From Bacteroidales bacterium (GTDB lineage: Bacteria > Bacteroidota > Bacteroidia > Bacteroidales > UBA10428): a stretch of DNA of 64,000 nucleotides. Position numbers and translations under genes: made by a program. The notes under the pieces were generated by a model that was not told the origin of the DNA, ran no database searches, and saw nothing but the letters and a program-made list of their open reading frames with translations. Of the stretch, positions 55,845 through 64,000 are shown one piece after another (within the stretch, counting starts at the first letter, position 1; each line of letters opens with the position of its first letter). Location of the stretch: NCBI GenBank assembly GCA_016934395.1, contig JAFGSZ010000155.1, positions 33,843 through 97,842 on the forward strand, read 5' to 3'.

Positions 55845-56756
55845 ATGCAAGAGAAATATAAAGGTGTAATTTTTGCTTCGGTCACTGCTTTTTTATGGGG
55901 ATTTTTGGCAATAGCGTTAAAAGTATCGCTCCAGGATTTATCCCCAATTGATATTACCTGGATTCGTTTTGCCGTGGCCTTTACTATTTTGTTTTTTTAT
56001 TACCTCATATTCAATAAATCGCAACTTAAAATTATTATCAGGCCTCCTATAATGTTGATCGGTGCAGCCTTATGCCTTGGTCTAAATTATCTCGGTTTTA
56101 TTACCGGTTTAAATTTTACTTCACCAAGCGTCGCACAGGTTTTTATTCAGCTTGGCCCGATATTACTTGCCGTTTCCGGTTTTATAATTTATAAAGAGCG
56201 GGTAGGCTGGAAACAGCTTGTTGGATTGTTGACAGCCTTATCCGGATTGCTCCTTTTTTATCATGAACAACTAAGAATATTGATTGATGATGCCTCAGTT
56301 TTTAATAAGGGAGTACTTTGGGTAATTATTGGTGCCACAGCCTGGGCCGGTTACTCGGTAATGCAAAAAAAACTGGTGCGTACCCATTCACCTATGCCTC
56401 TTAATTTAGTACTTTTCGGATTGCCGGCCTTACTATTTCTTCCTTTTGTACATTTTGAAAAACTTTCCGGACTTTCTCTACAGTATTGGTTTTTGTTATT
56501 GTTTTTAGGAATAAATACCCTAATAGCATACGGATCAATGGCTTTTGCCTTAAAATACCTCGAAGCCAATAAAATAAGTGTTATCCTCACACAAAATCCG
56601 ATTATAACTTTTATAACCATGGCTATTCTTGGAGCATTGCAGGTATCGTGGATCAACCCCGAACATTTTTCCCTGGTTACCATTGTTGGCGCTGCTATGG
56701 TCATTTCAGGAGCAATAATTACAGTCTTTACAAACAGTAAAAGAAAATCTAAATGA
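55845..56756 (+). CDS. EamA/DMT-family transporter
   Basis: 303 residues from the ATG at 55845, after a predicted promoter. The frame is open 132 bp further upstream, but that overlaps the divergent gene. There are ten predicted transmembrane helices arranged as two EamA repeats (about 6-140 and 150-295), with the family pattern FLWGFLAIALKVSLQDLSPI in the first repeat and GATAWAGYSVMQKKLV in the second. The substrate is not predictable; members export amino acids and other metabolites. It is the only gene in its unit. The next gene, galK, has its own promoter. Confidence 0.85.
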   Translation: MQEKYKGVIFASVTAFLWGFLAIALKVSLQDLSPIDITWIRFAVAFTILFFYYLIFNKSQLKIIIRPPIMLIGAALCLGLNYLGFITGLNFTSPSVAQVFIQLGPILLAVSGFIIYKERVGWKQLVGLLTALSGLLLFYHEQLRILIDDASVFNKGVLWVIIGATAWAGYSVMQKKLVRTHSPMPLNLVLFGLPALLFLPFVHFEKLSGLSLQYWFLLLFLGINTLIAYGSMAFALKYLEANKISVILTQNPIITFITMAILGALQVSWINPEHFSLVTIVGAAMVISGAIITVFTNSKRKSK

Positions 56757-56758
56757 GT

Positions 56759-56779
56759 TTTTTAGAAAATTTCTAAAAA
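56759..56779. promoter_or_regulatory. Perfect palindrome upstream of galK
   Basis: Arms TTTTTAGAAA (56759-56768) and TTTCTAAAAA (56770-56779) around a single A. Because the loop would be one base it is a DNA-level operator rather than an RNA hairpin. It ends 13 bp before the -7 element and covers the -33 region, so binding would block the promoter. Confidence 0.5.
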
Positions 56780-56792
56780 CCAATTTTATTAA

Positions 56793-56800
56793 TACATTTG
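56793..56800 (+). promoter_or_regulatory. -7 element of the galK promoter
   Basis: TACATTTG matches TAnnTTTG exactly, 41 bp before the galK start codon. Confidence 0.55.
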
Positions 56801-56841
56801 AAAAAATCCTTTTTGGCACAATTAAAATTAATATTTATAAA

Positions 56842-58008
56842 ATGCGGGAAAAATTAAAAACAAAATTTATTGAGGTTTATGGAAGTTCAGATCAGCCCAT
56901 TCATATGTATTTTTCTCCAGGCAGAGTGAATTTGATTGGAGAGCATACAGATTATAACGGCGGTTTTGTTTTTCCATGTGCAATAAGCTATGGGACTTAT
57001 CTGGCGGTTAGACTGACAAATTCTGAAACCGTTAAATTCACTTCTACAAATTTTGATTTTACAGCAGAGATTTCTTTAGAAAAAATATCCGAAAAAGTTG
57101 GAAATGAATGGATCAATTATCCTTTAGGAGTAATTAACGAAATGAAAAAGATTGGAATCCCGATAAAAAAGGGTGTAGAATTATTATTTGATGGTAATAT
57201 TCCTAACGGAGCCGGACTTTCTTCTTCTGCTTCCATTGAAACGGTTACAGCCTATTTTATAAATAATATTTTTGGAAATAACAGGCTAAGCAGAGAAGAA
57301 TTGGCGAAATTATGCCAGAATGCCGAGAATAATTTTGTAGGTGTAAATTGTGGCATAATGGACCAGTTTGCTGTTTCTATGGGAAAAACCAATCACGCCA
57401 TTTTTTTAAATTGTGATACGCTGGGCTACGAACTTGTACCATTAAATCTTTCCGGACTAAAACTCATTATATCAAATACTAATAAACAGCGCAAGCTGGC
57501 TGATTCTAAGTATAACGAACGACGCAGTGAATGTGAACAAGCTGTTAAAGCGCTAAGCCATGTTAAAAAGATTCGAAATCTGGGCGTTCTAAAACTTGCT
57601 CAGTTTCAGGAGATGGAAGGTTCTATTTCTGATAAAATAATTAAAAAACGTGCACTTCATGTGGTATCAGAAGATCAGCGTTGTATTGACGCTGTTGATG
57701 CATTAAAGGAGGCAGACATGAATACTTTTGGCCGCCTGATGAATGAATCGCACGATTCATTAAAAGAAAATTACGAAGTGACAGGATTAGAATTAGATAC
57801 ACTTGTAGAAGAAGCCAGAAAAATTAAAGGCGTATTAGGTTCAAGGATGACCGGAGCGGGTTTTGGCGGTTGCACGGTTAGCCTTGTAAAGGAAGAAATT
57901 GTTGAAGAATTTATAAATGTTGTTGGAGCTGCATATAAAAATAAAACAGGATTAAATGCCGATTTTTATATTGCCGATGTTGGTAATGGAGTAAGAAAAC
58001 TATCTTAA
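56842..58008 (+). CDS. galK: Galactokinase
   Basis: 388 residues. It phosphorylates galactose to galactose-1-phosphate. GHMP motifs: SPGRVNLIGEHTDYNGG, the ATP-binding PNGAGLSSSASIE, and GSRMTGAGFGGCTVSL; NCGIMDQFAV supplies the catalytic Asp. It is the first gene of a galactose unit with an SGLT-type symporter 92 bp downstream. galT, galE and the aldose 1-epimerase are not here. Confidence 0.95.
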   Translation: MREKLKTKFIEVYGSSDQPIHMYFSPGRVNLIGEHTDYNGGFVFPCAISYGTYLAVRLTNSETVKFTSTNFDFTAEISLEKISEKVGNEWINYPLGVINEMKKIGIPIKKGVELLFDGNIPNGAGLSSSASIETVTAYFINNIFGNNRLSREELAKLCQNAENNFVGVNCGIMDQFAVSMGKTNHAIFLNCDTLGYELVPLNLSGLKLIISNTNKQRKLADSKYNERRSECEQAVKALSHVKKIRNLGVLKLAQFQEMEGSISDKIIKKRALHVVSEDQRCIDAVDALKEADMNTFGRLMNESHDSLKENYEVTGLELDTLVEEARKIKGVLGSRMTGAGFGGCTVSLVKEEIVEEFINVVGAAYKNKTGLNADFYIADVGNGVRKLS

Positions 58009-58100
58009 ACAGTTTTGATTATAAAACATTTTAATATCATAATTTCAATAAGTTAGTTACGAGACTACATAAAATTATTAACCTATTAACTATTTAAACT

Positions 58101-59774
58101 ATGGAAGCTAGTTTTTCTCTGAGTTGGATAGATTATACAATTATGTTAATCTATTTCGTCTTTGTGCTTGGTATTGGCTGGGCATTAAAAAGTTACATGA
58201 AGTCTGCCTCCGCATTTCTTGAGGCAGGAAGATCCCTGCCTGCATGGGTAACCGGTTTGGCTTTTATTTCAGCTAACCTTGGTGCGTTGGAGGTTATCGG
58301 AATGGCTGCCTCTGGTGCCAAGTACGGACTGGCAACTGTACATTTTTACTGGATAGGCGCAATTCCGGCCATGATTTTTCTAGCCATTTTTATGATGCCA
58401 TTTTATTACGGTTCCAAAGCACGGTCGGTTCCAGAATATTTAAAACTTCGTTTTGATGAAAAAACTAGAGGTTTTAATGCTTTTTCGTTTGCCATTATGA
58501 CGGTTTTTACTTCAGGTATATCCATGTATGCGCTAGCGTTACTAATGGAAAATATTCTTGGCTGGAACTTTAATCTGAGCCTAATCATTTCAGCCTTAAT
58601 TGTATTAATTTATACCTATCTGGGAGGACTCAGTTCTGCAATCTATAATGAAGTTCTTCAATTCTTTCTTATTGTTGTTGGTTTTCTTCCGCTGGTTATT
58701 ATTGGATTAATCAATGTTGGAGGATGGAACGGATTAGTTGATAACCTTTCACCTGAAATGGGTCATTCCTGGAAATATATAGGAGCTGAACATCCCATGG
58801 GAAGCTGGATTGGAATTGTAATGGGATTAGGTTTTGTACTTTCTTTCGGCTACTGGTGTACTAATTTTCTCGTTGTTCAACGCGCTATGGCTGCAGGTTC
58901 AATGAGCGCTGCACGGAAAACCCCGTTGATTGGTGCTTTCCCGAAAATGTTACTCCCCCTGTTGGTAATTGTACCCGGTATGATCGCTATTGCCTTACTA
59001 AATATGGGAGATTCAGGGTTTGAACTTCCTGCAAAAGGTGCAGGATATGATTATGATCTCGTGATTCCCATGTTGTTAAAACAATATTTCCCTACCGGAA
59101 TTCTCGGACTTGGACTTACGGCTTTAATGGCCTCATTTATGAGTGGTATGGCTGGAAATGTTACCGCTTTTAATACAGTGTGGACATACGATATCTATCA
59201 AAGTTATATTAAACCGGGAAAATCAGATAAACATTATTTAAGGGTTGGGCAAATTACAACCATTGTAGGTGTTCTGGTAAGTATTCTTACTGCCTATGTA
59301 GCCGCTTTGTTTAATAATGTAATGGATTTTCTTCAATTGGTATTTGCCTTTATAAATGCTCCTTTGTTTGCCACATTTTTATTGGGTATGTTTACTAAAC
59401 GAACAACCGGTCACGGGGCTTTTTACGGCTTGCTCGCCGGTACAACAGCCGCTGCTCTGCACCATGGCCTTACACAACCCGAAGGGGCATTATCACTTAT
59501 TAAAGGAGGATGGCTGGCAAAAGTCCATGTTTATCCAAGTGAAATGGTTCAAAATTTCTGGACAGCAATTTTTGCATTTGGTGTTGCACTAATTGTTACT
59601 ATTATTATCTCATTGGCCACCAAACGGACTAAAACTGACAGTGACCTTAAAGGGCTTGTATACTCCCTTACTCCAAGAACTGTTGATGATAGTAAATACT
59701 GGTATCAGAAACCCGAAACTTTGGCTATTGTAATCTTAGTTTCTGTAATTGTATTAAGTGTTATTTTTTGGTAA
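58101..59774 (+). CDS. SGLT/SSS-family sodium:sugar symporter
   Basis: 557 residues with about 14 transmembrane helices. The N-terminus contains FLEAGRSLPAWVTGLAFISANLGALEVIGMA in pieces typical of SGLT, and the helix 4-5 region YYGSKARSVPEYLKLRFD also matches. Clustering with galK points to galactose (or glucose/galactose) uptake driven by sodium, as in Vibrio vSGLT. It is separated by 21 bp from a small membrane protein. Confidence 0.88.
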   Translation: MEASFSLSWIDYTIMLIYFVFVLGIGWALKSYMKSASAFLEAGRSLPAWVTGLAFISANLGALEVIGMAASGAKYGLATVHFYWIGAIPAMIFLAIFMMPFYYGSKARSVPEYLKLRFDEKTRGFNAFSFAIMTVFTSGISMYALALLMENILGWNFNLSLIISALIVLIYTYLGGLSSAIYNEVLQFFLIVVGFLPLVIIGLINVGGWNGLVDNLSPEMGHSWKYIGAEHPMGSWIGIVMGLGFVLSFGYWCTNFLVVQRAMAAGSMSAARKTPLIGAFPKMLLPLLVIVPGMIAIALLNMGDSGFELPAKGAGYDYDLVIPMLLKQYFPTGILGLGLTALMASFMSGMAGNVTAFNTVWTYDIYQSYIKPGKSDKHYLRVGQITTIVGVLVSILTAYVAALFNNVMDFLQLVFAFINAPLFATFLLGMFTKRTTGHGAFYGLLAGTTAAALHHGLTQPEGALSLIKGGWLAKVHVYPSEMVQNFWTAIFAFGVALIVTIIISLATKRTKTDSDLKGLVYSLTPRTVDDSKYWYQKPETLAIVILVSVIVLSVIFW

Positions 59775-59795
59775 AATAAATAAAAATTAAATATT

Positions 59796-60005
59796 ATGGG
59801 CTTAGATATTAAATTACCAATCGGATTAATGTTCACACTATTGGGCGTTTTAATGACTGTTTTTGGTCTGATAACCTCATCAAATGCAGCTATGTATCAA
59901 AAATCCCTCAACATTAATATTAACCTTTGGACCGGAGTTGTGATGCTGATTTTTGGAGTATTCATGCTCACGTTAGCACTGATTAAAAAATCAGGGGGAA
60001 AATAA
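59796..60005 (+). CDS. Small two-helix membrane protein next to the galactose symporter
   Basis: 69 residues. There are two transmembrane segments (about 9-28 and 43-64) with a short polar loop (SSNAAMYQKSLNINI), and a Lys-rich C-terminus. I do not know the family. It is 21 bp after the symporter and before a strong terminator, so it is the last gene of the galactose operon. A role as an accessory subunit of the symporter is the simplest guess. Confidence 0.7.
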   Translation: MGLDIKLPIGLMFTLLGVLMTVFGLITSSNAAMYQKSLNININLWTGVVMLIFGVFMLTLALIKKSGGK

Positions 60006-60027
60006 AATTATTATATATAACTAAATT

Positions 60028-60057
60028 AAAGCCCTGCAAGAAAATGCAGGGCTTTTT
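60028..60057 (+). terminator. Terminator of the galactose operon
   Basis: AAAGCCCTGCA (60028-60038) and TGCAGGGCTTT (60045-60055) pair perfectly over 11 bp around a 6-nt loop and are followed by TT-GCTTT, 23 bp after the last gene. Confidence 0.95.
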
Positions 60058-60199
60058 GCTTTCATATCTCATTTTATATGTTCCTATTTATTTCTTTCAA
60101 TTTAGATAAAACTTATAATGAGACAAATAATATTAAAATTTTAACAAAATAATACTTCGTTAAGATAACAAAAACAGTTTTTTTGAGTATAGATAATTG

Positions 60200-60278
60200 G
60201 AGAGTTTTCCTTTCAAAACCTCTAACTAAACTCTCTTTAGAAGGAGTGGGCAAAATGTACTACTCCTTCTTCTTTTTT
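60200..60278 (+). ncRNA. Candidate small RNA or leader: double hairpin with U tract
   Basis: GAGAGTTT (60200-60207) pairs with AAACTCTC (60228-60235). Three bases later AGAAGGAGT (60239-60247) pairs with ACTCCTTCT (60262-60270), followed by TCTTTTTT. It has the shape of a small RNA with its terminator, but the galactose terminator lies 140 bp upstream and no promoter was recognised. It could equally be a leader attenuator for the GH3 gene, whose start is 155 bp downstream. The rest of 60058-60433 shows nothing else. Confidence 0.5.
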
Positions 60279-60433
60279 AATTTCATTCCTTTTATACGAT
60301 TATTTATTCTAAGTTTATCAAAATTATTTTCTTTAAGTTATTATTCCGGCTAGGTAAATTTTTATAATTTTCATCTTTATTTTGTTACATCATATAGAAA
60401 TTTAAAATTACAATATATAAGAAACTCTGAATC

Positions 60434-61957
60434 ATGCCATTACTTACCTCGATAATTAACTGGATAAATTATAAGCGGGTTTACCAGATCGATCTGTTTC
60501 GCAAGTATCCTTTTAATGTGCAACAGGAAACGCTTTTTAAGTTAATTAACAAAGCAACGGATACACTCTGGGGTGAAAAATACGATTTCAAATCGATAAA
60601 TAACATTAAAGAGTTTCAGGAAAGAATTCCCCTTCAAACCTACGATGAAATAAAACCCTATATTGAACGTACCAGACAGGGGGAACAAAATGTGTTATGG
60701 CCCGGAGATATAAAATGGTTTGCAAAATCCTCAGGAACCACAAGTGACAAGAGTAAATTTCTTCCTGTAAGTAAAGACAGTCTTGAAAATTGTCATTTTA
60801 GAGGCGGAAGGGATGTACTGGCCATTTATACAAATAATTACCCGGATAGTAAAATTTTTTCAGGCAAGGGATTAACCCTTGGCGGCAGTCACCAGATTGA
60901 CAATATTAACAACCAATCCTACTATGGAGACCTGTCTGCAATACTTATTGAAAATCTGCCTTTCTGGACGGAATTTATACGAACCCCAAGCCAGGAAATC
61001 GCCCTGCTGGATAAATGGGAGGAAAAGCTTGAGAAAATTGCCAGTGAGACTATAGAAGAAAATGTTACCAGCCTTGCCGGAGTTCCATCATGGAACCTGG
61101 TAATGATAAAACATATCCTTGAATACACCAGAAAATCGAATTTGCTTGAATTATGGCCGAACCTTGAATTGTTTATTCATGGTGGGGTAAGTTTTACTCC
61201 TTACAAGGATCAATTCAAAAGACTAATTCCCTCGAATAATATGCACTATATGGAAGCTTATAATGCTTCTGAAGGTTTTTTTGCTATACAGGATGATCCC
61301 CTGTCGAATACAATGCTGCTAATGCTCGATTATGGGATTTTTTATGAATTTATACCCATGGAAACCTTTGATACCGATCATCCGAAAGCACTTTCTATAG
61401 ACGAAGTTGAACTAAACAAGAATTATGCACTTGTAATATCCACCAATTCCGGTTTATGGAGATATATTATAGGTGATACCATAAAATTTACCTCGTTGTA
61501 CCCTCATAAAATAATTATTACCGGCCGAACAAAGCATTTTATAAATGCTTTTGGAGAAGAAGTAATCGTAGATAATGCAGAAAAAGCGCTGCATATAGCT
61601 TGTTCAAGAACAGGTGCTCAAATCACGGATTATACAGCTGCCCCAATCTTTATGGATGAGAACCAGAAAGGTTCACACGAGTGGGTAATAGAATTTGCCC
61701 AAGCTCCAAAAGACCTGGAATATTTTATTTCCATGCTCGACCATGCTCTAATGTCTGTAAATTCAGATTATGAAGCAAAACGATATAAAAATATAACGCT
61801 TGAAAAGCCTACATTACATTCCGTACCGAAAGGAACATTTTATGAATGGTTAAACAGAAAAGGCAAGCTTGGAGGACAAAATAAAGTACCCCGGCTTTCG
61901 AATGAAAGAAAATATGTGGAAGAATTATTATCCATTAGTCAGAAGCAAAATTTATAA
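60434..61957 (+). CDS. GH3-family acyl-acid-amido synthetase-like protein
   Basis: 507 residues, homologous to the plant GH3 enzymes that adenylate an acyl acid and transfer it to an amino acid. The ANL-type AMP-binding loop is FAKSSGTTSDKSKFLPVS. The next conserved blocks are MHYMEAYNASEGFFAIQ and GLWRYIIGDTIKFTSL, followed by IIITGRTKHFINAFGEEV. Bacterial GH3 proteins are widespread in Bacteroidota with unknown substrates. It is a single-gene unit; the next gene on the strand is 91 bp away. Confidence 0.88.
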   Translation: MPLLTSIINWINYKRVYQIDLFRKYPFNVQQETLFKLINKATDTLWGEKYDFKSINNIKEFQERIPLQTYDEIKPYIERTRQGEQNVLWPGDIKWFAKSSGTTSDKSKFLPVSKDSLENCHFRGGRDVLAIYTNNYPDSKIFSGKGLTLGGSHQIDNINNQSYYGDLSAILIENLPFWTEFIRTPSQEIALLDKWEEKLEKIASETIEENVTSLAGVPSWNLVMIKHILEYTRKSNLLELWPNLELFIHGGVSFTPYKDQFKRLIPSNNMHYMEAYNASEGFFAIQDDPLSNTMLLMLDYGIFYEFIPMETFDTDHPKALSIDEVELNKNYALVISTNSGLWRYIIGDTIKFTSLYPHKIIITGRTKHFINAFGEEVIVDNAEKALHIACSRTGAQITDYTAAPIFMDENQKGSHEWVIEFAQAPKDLEYFISMLDHALMSVNSDYEAKRYKNITLEKPTLHSVPKGTFYEWLNRKGKLGGQNKVPRLSNERKYVEELLSISQKQNL

Positions 61958-62048
61958 AAAATATACAAATCCATTTTGTTTTGGCAGCAATCTTTAATAT
62001 TTAAAATAATTTGTACATTCGTGCTACATCTAAAAAAACTATAACCCT

Positions 62049-62663
62049 ATGCATATAGCTATTGCCGGAAATATAGGATCTGGAAAAACTACACTGGCAG
62101 GTTTATTGTCAAAACATTTTGGATGGGAACCTCACTATGAAGATGTAGATGACAATCCTTATCTTAATGACTTTTATAACGATATGCAGCGCTGGTCATT
62201 TAATCTTCAGGTATATTTTTTAAACAGCCGCTTTAATCAGATTTTAAAAATACTGGAAACCGGAAAATCCATTATTCAAGATCGCACAATATATGAAGAT
62301 GCTTATATTTTTGCTCCAAACCTTCATTCAATGGGATTAATGTCAACCCGTGATTTTGAGAATTATTTTACACTTTTTAATTTAATGACTTCCCTTATTC
62401 AGCCACCCGATCTTATTATTTATCTAAGAGCCACCGTTCCCACACTTGTAAGCCAGATACAAAGCAGGGGAAGAAAATATGAAAGTAATATAAGGTTGGA
62501 TTATCTTACTCGCCTTAACGAACGATATGAAGCCTGGGTGGAAGCTTATAATCTGGGTAAACTGCTGATAGTTGATGTGGACAATTATAATTTTATTGCA
62601 AAAACAGAAGATTTAAGTTCCGTAATCGATAAGGTAAATGCACAGCTCCATGGTTTATTCTAG
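62049..62663 (+). CDS. Deoxynucleoside kinase
   Basis: 204 residues. It phosphorylates deoxynucleosides for salvage. The P-loop GNIGSGKT is at residues 7-14. The substrate-contact regions YEDVDDNPYL, QDRTIYEDAYIF and IYLRATVP, and the lid QSRGRKYESNI, are all in place. The length is standard for the dAK/dGK-type bacterial family. It overlaps the convergent PfkB gene by 4 bp at their 3' ends. Confidence 0.92.
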   Translation: MHIAIAGNIGSGKTTLAGLLSKHFGWEPHYEDVDDNPYLNDFYNDMQRWSFNLQVYFLNSRFNQILKILETGKSIIQDRTIYEDAYIFAPNLHSMGLMSTRDFENYFTLFNLMTSLIQPPDLIIYLRATVPTLVSQIQSRGRKYESNIRLDYLTRLNERYEAWVEAYNLGKLLIVDVDNYNFIAKTEDLSSVIDKVNAQLHGLF

Positions 62664-63637
62664 CAGGTTTCCTTATTTATATTTGCCCGGATATTGATCC
62701 ATTGCTCTTCATCCATTTTAGCCCCGATAATTTCAATAACTTTTCCTGCAACAAAAGATCCCATTTCTCCGCATTTTTCTATAGAATAATGATTGAGTAA
62801 TCCATATAAAAACCCGGTAGCATAAAGATCTCCGGCGCCGGTTGTATCAATGGCATTAACCTGAACTGGCTTTATAGTATATGTCTCTTTTTCTCTCTTT
62901 ACCATGGACCCGTTTTTTCCGGTTTTTACTACAGCAATATCGGCTAAACATGCCATAAGTACCAGCGCATCTTCGGGTGATTTTCCGGTAAAAGCCCGGG
63001 CTTCTTCTTCATTGGCAAATACAACATCCACATATTCATTTACTATTCTTCTTAAAAAATCATGATGTTCTTCCACCACATTGAAGCTTGCCAAATCGAG
63101 AGAAATTTTTAATTCTGCTTTTTTTGCCAATTTTAATGCCTCTTCAATTAACTCATGGTTCTGCACAAGGTATCCTTCAACATGCAGGAAATCATAGTTC
63201 TCGAAGATCGAAGGTGTAAGGTCATTTTTAGCAATTTCAACTGCAGCTCCCAGGTAGGTTGCAAAAGTACGTTCAGAGTCCGGACTGATTAATGCTATTG
63301 CCCTTCCGGTGGCTTCTTTACCAAACAATAAATGAGTATTAACCCCAGATTGAACCATATCTTGTTTAAAAAATTCTCCGGTATTATCCTTTCCGATTTT
63401 CCCGATATACCCCGCTTGTATGCCCAATTTTGCCAGTCCATGAATAGTGTTGGCTGCTGAACCTCCCGAAGTTAACTTTTTATCCAGCTTTTCACTCGCT
63501 TTTTCCAGCAATTTAATAGTATCCAGATTTACCAGTTGCATACTCCCTTTTGGTAAAGAATATGTTTTTAAAAAATTATCATCTTCCAGCCTGGTCATCA
63601 CATCTACCAAAGCATTTCCTATTCCTAAAACTTTCAT
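62660..63637 (-). CDS. PfkB-family carbohydrate/nucleoside kinase (adenosine-kinase-like)
   Basis: 325 residues of the ribokinase fold. Signature 1 region: SGGSAANTIHGLAKLG and GYIGKIGKDNTGEFF. Signature 2: VNAIDTTGAGDLYATGFLYG, where the Asp is the catalytic base. The GNALVDVM start and overall pattern resemble adenosine kinase rather than ribokinase or fructokinase. Tail-to-tail overlap with the deoxynucleoside kinase suggests nucleoside salvage, though the convergent arrangement means they are not co-transcribed. Confidence 0.85.
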   Translation of the reverse strand: MKVLGIGNALVDVMTRLEDDNFLKTYSLPKGSMQLVNLDTIKLLEKASEKLDKKLTSGGSAANTIHGLAKLGIQAGYIGKIGKDNTGEFFKQDMVQSGVNTHLLFGKEATGRAIALISPDSERTFATYLGAAVEIAKNDLTPSIFENYDFLHVEGYLVQNHELIEEALKLAKKAELKISLDLASFNVVEEHHDFLRRIVNEYVDVVFANEEEARAFTGKSPEDALVLMACLADIAVVKTGKNGSMVKREKETYTIKPVQVNAIDTTGAGDLYATGFLYGLLNHYSIEKCGEMGSFVAGKVIEIIGAKMDEEQWINIRANINKETC

Positions 63638-63847
63638 GGGTTATTTCATTAAAAATTATATTTTGTCATTAAAGATATAAATTTCCGGCTTAAGGTAATT
63701 TTATTTTTATTTTAATGAAAAAATAGAGTATTGTATTGCATAATTAGGGAATTTAAATTAGTTTTGCCCCGCAAATTTGATTGTTAATTTACTTGTGATA
63801 TCATATTAGTAATTAAGTACAGGTAAATTGTAAATTCAAAGAAACAC

Positions 63848-63921
63848 TCCTCATTAGCTCAGTTGGTTAGAGCATCTGGCTGTTAACCAGAGGGTCCCTG
63901 GTTCGAGTCCAGGATGAGGAG
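63848..63921 (+). tRNA. tRNA-Asn (anticodon GTT)
   Basis: 74 nt. The acceptor stem TCCTCAT/ATGAGGA pairs over 7 bp, the D arm contains AGCTCAGTTGGTTAGAGC, the anticodon stem-loop CTGGCTGTTAACCAG carries GTT, and the T arm GGTTCGAGTCC is normal. The discriminator is G and no CCA is encoded. A terminator follows 4 bp later. Confidence 0.97.
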
Positions 63922-63924
63922 CAG

Positions 63925-63958
63925 AGCCGGGGCAGATATTGTTCCGGCTTTATTTTTA
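63925..63958 (+). terminator. Terminator of tRNA-Asn
   Basis: AGCCGG (63925-63930) pairs with CCGGCT (63944-63949), followed by TTATTTTT. Confidence 0.8.
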
Positions 63959-64000
63959 TGTGCAATATGTTTTTTATATATATTATTTATTCGATCTCGG

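Overview
The window is about 64 kb of AT-rich, gene-dense chromosome from a member of the Bacteroidota, most likely the Bacteroidales/Marinilabiliales side, though the exact order cannot be settled from the sequence. The pointers are: an ATP synthase operon ordered atpB-E-F-H-A-G with no atpD/atpC behind it; promoters of the Bacteroidota type (TAnnTTTG at about -7) ahead of several genes; the near absence of Shine-Dalgarno sequences; PspC/PadR, ECF sigma/anti-sigma/beta-barrel and DUF559 families typical of the phylum; and tRNA genes without an encoded CCA. There are no rRNA genes, no CRISPR array, no intact insertion sequence and no prophage. Most of the window is core metabolism.

Layout. 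1-4.6 kb: the end of atpB and the rest of the F0/F1 operon, with a strong hairpin between atpE and atpF, followed by a GT-C glycosyltransferase. 6.0-12.3 kb (minus strand): a seven-gene envelope export operon (TetR regulator, LolA-like lipoprotein-sorting protein, two FtsX-type permeases, LolD-type ATPase, a four-helix membrane protein, an outer-membrane barrel) with two matching TetR operators at its promoter. 12.5-15.1 kb: ECF sigma factor, anti-sigma-like membrane protein with a duplicated N-terminal module, and a beta-barrel protein. 15.2-23.9 kb: an unusual ThiF/MoeB-like protein, a hybrid histidine kinase, dipeptidase E, an AsmA-like protein, a second histidine kinase and rnpA. 24.3-34.2 kb: the arginine/proline block, with carB (plus a Nudix gene) diverging from argR-argG-argH-proB'-proB-proA. 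A perfect ARG box sits at the argR start, and proB' is a decayed glutamate kinase paralogue. 34.3-41.9 kb: citrate synthase and gltBD. The gltB leader looks like a transcription attenuator: an Asn-rich 18-codon reading frame, two mutually exclusive stems and a U-tract terminator.

42-47 kb: an RNase HI homologue, a mobile palindromic repeat, a DUF2797 protein, and a PspC-PadR-PspC cluster. 47.1 kb: tRNA-Gln. 47.5-53.1 kb: a tightly packed four-gene cassette of a threonine-synthase-like PLP enzyme, a DUF1611 (DgcN-type) protein, a QueC-like PP-loop ATPase fused to a creatininase-type amidohydrolase, and an enolase-superfamily amino-acid/dipeptide epimerase. This is the best candidate in the window for an undescribed pathway; I propose it makes or breaks an amide or N-acyl amino acid with a D/L inversion step. 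53.2-53.8 kb: a DUF559 pseudogene with associated repeat fragments. 53.8-55.8 kb (minus): pabC/pabB-like genes and a DUF3859-like protein. 55.8-60.0 kb: an EamA transporter, then galactokinase, an SGLT-type symporter and a small two-helix membrane protein, forming a galactose uptake unit. 60.2 kb: an orphan double hairpin with a U tract (candidate small RNA). 60.4-63.6 kb: a GH3-family enzyme, a deoxynucleoside kinase and, convergent to it, a PfkB/adenosine-kinase-like gene. 63.85 kb: tRNA-Asn.

Start codons were moved inward from the longest open frame where the upstream part was not protein-like or began with TTG beside a good ATG. Family names come from recognised motifs, not from a search. 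Specific substrates are inferences unless stated.
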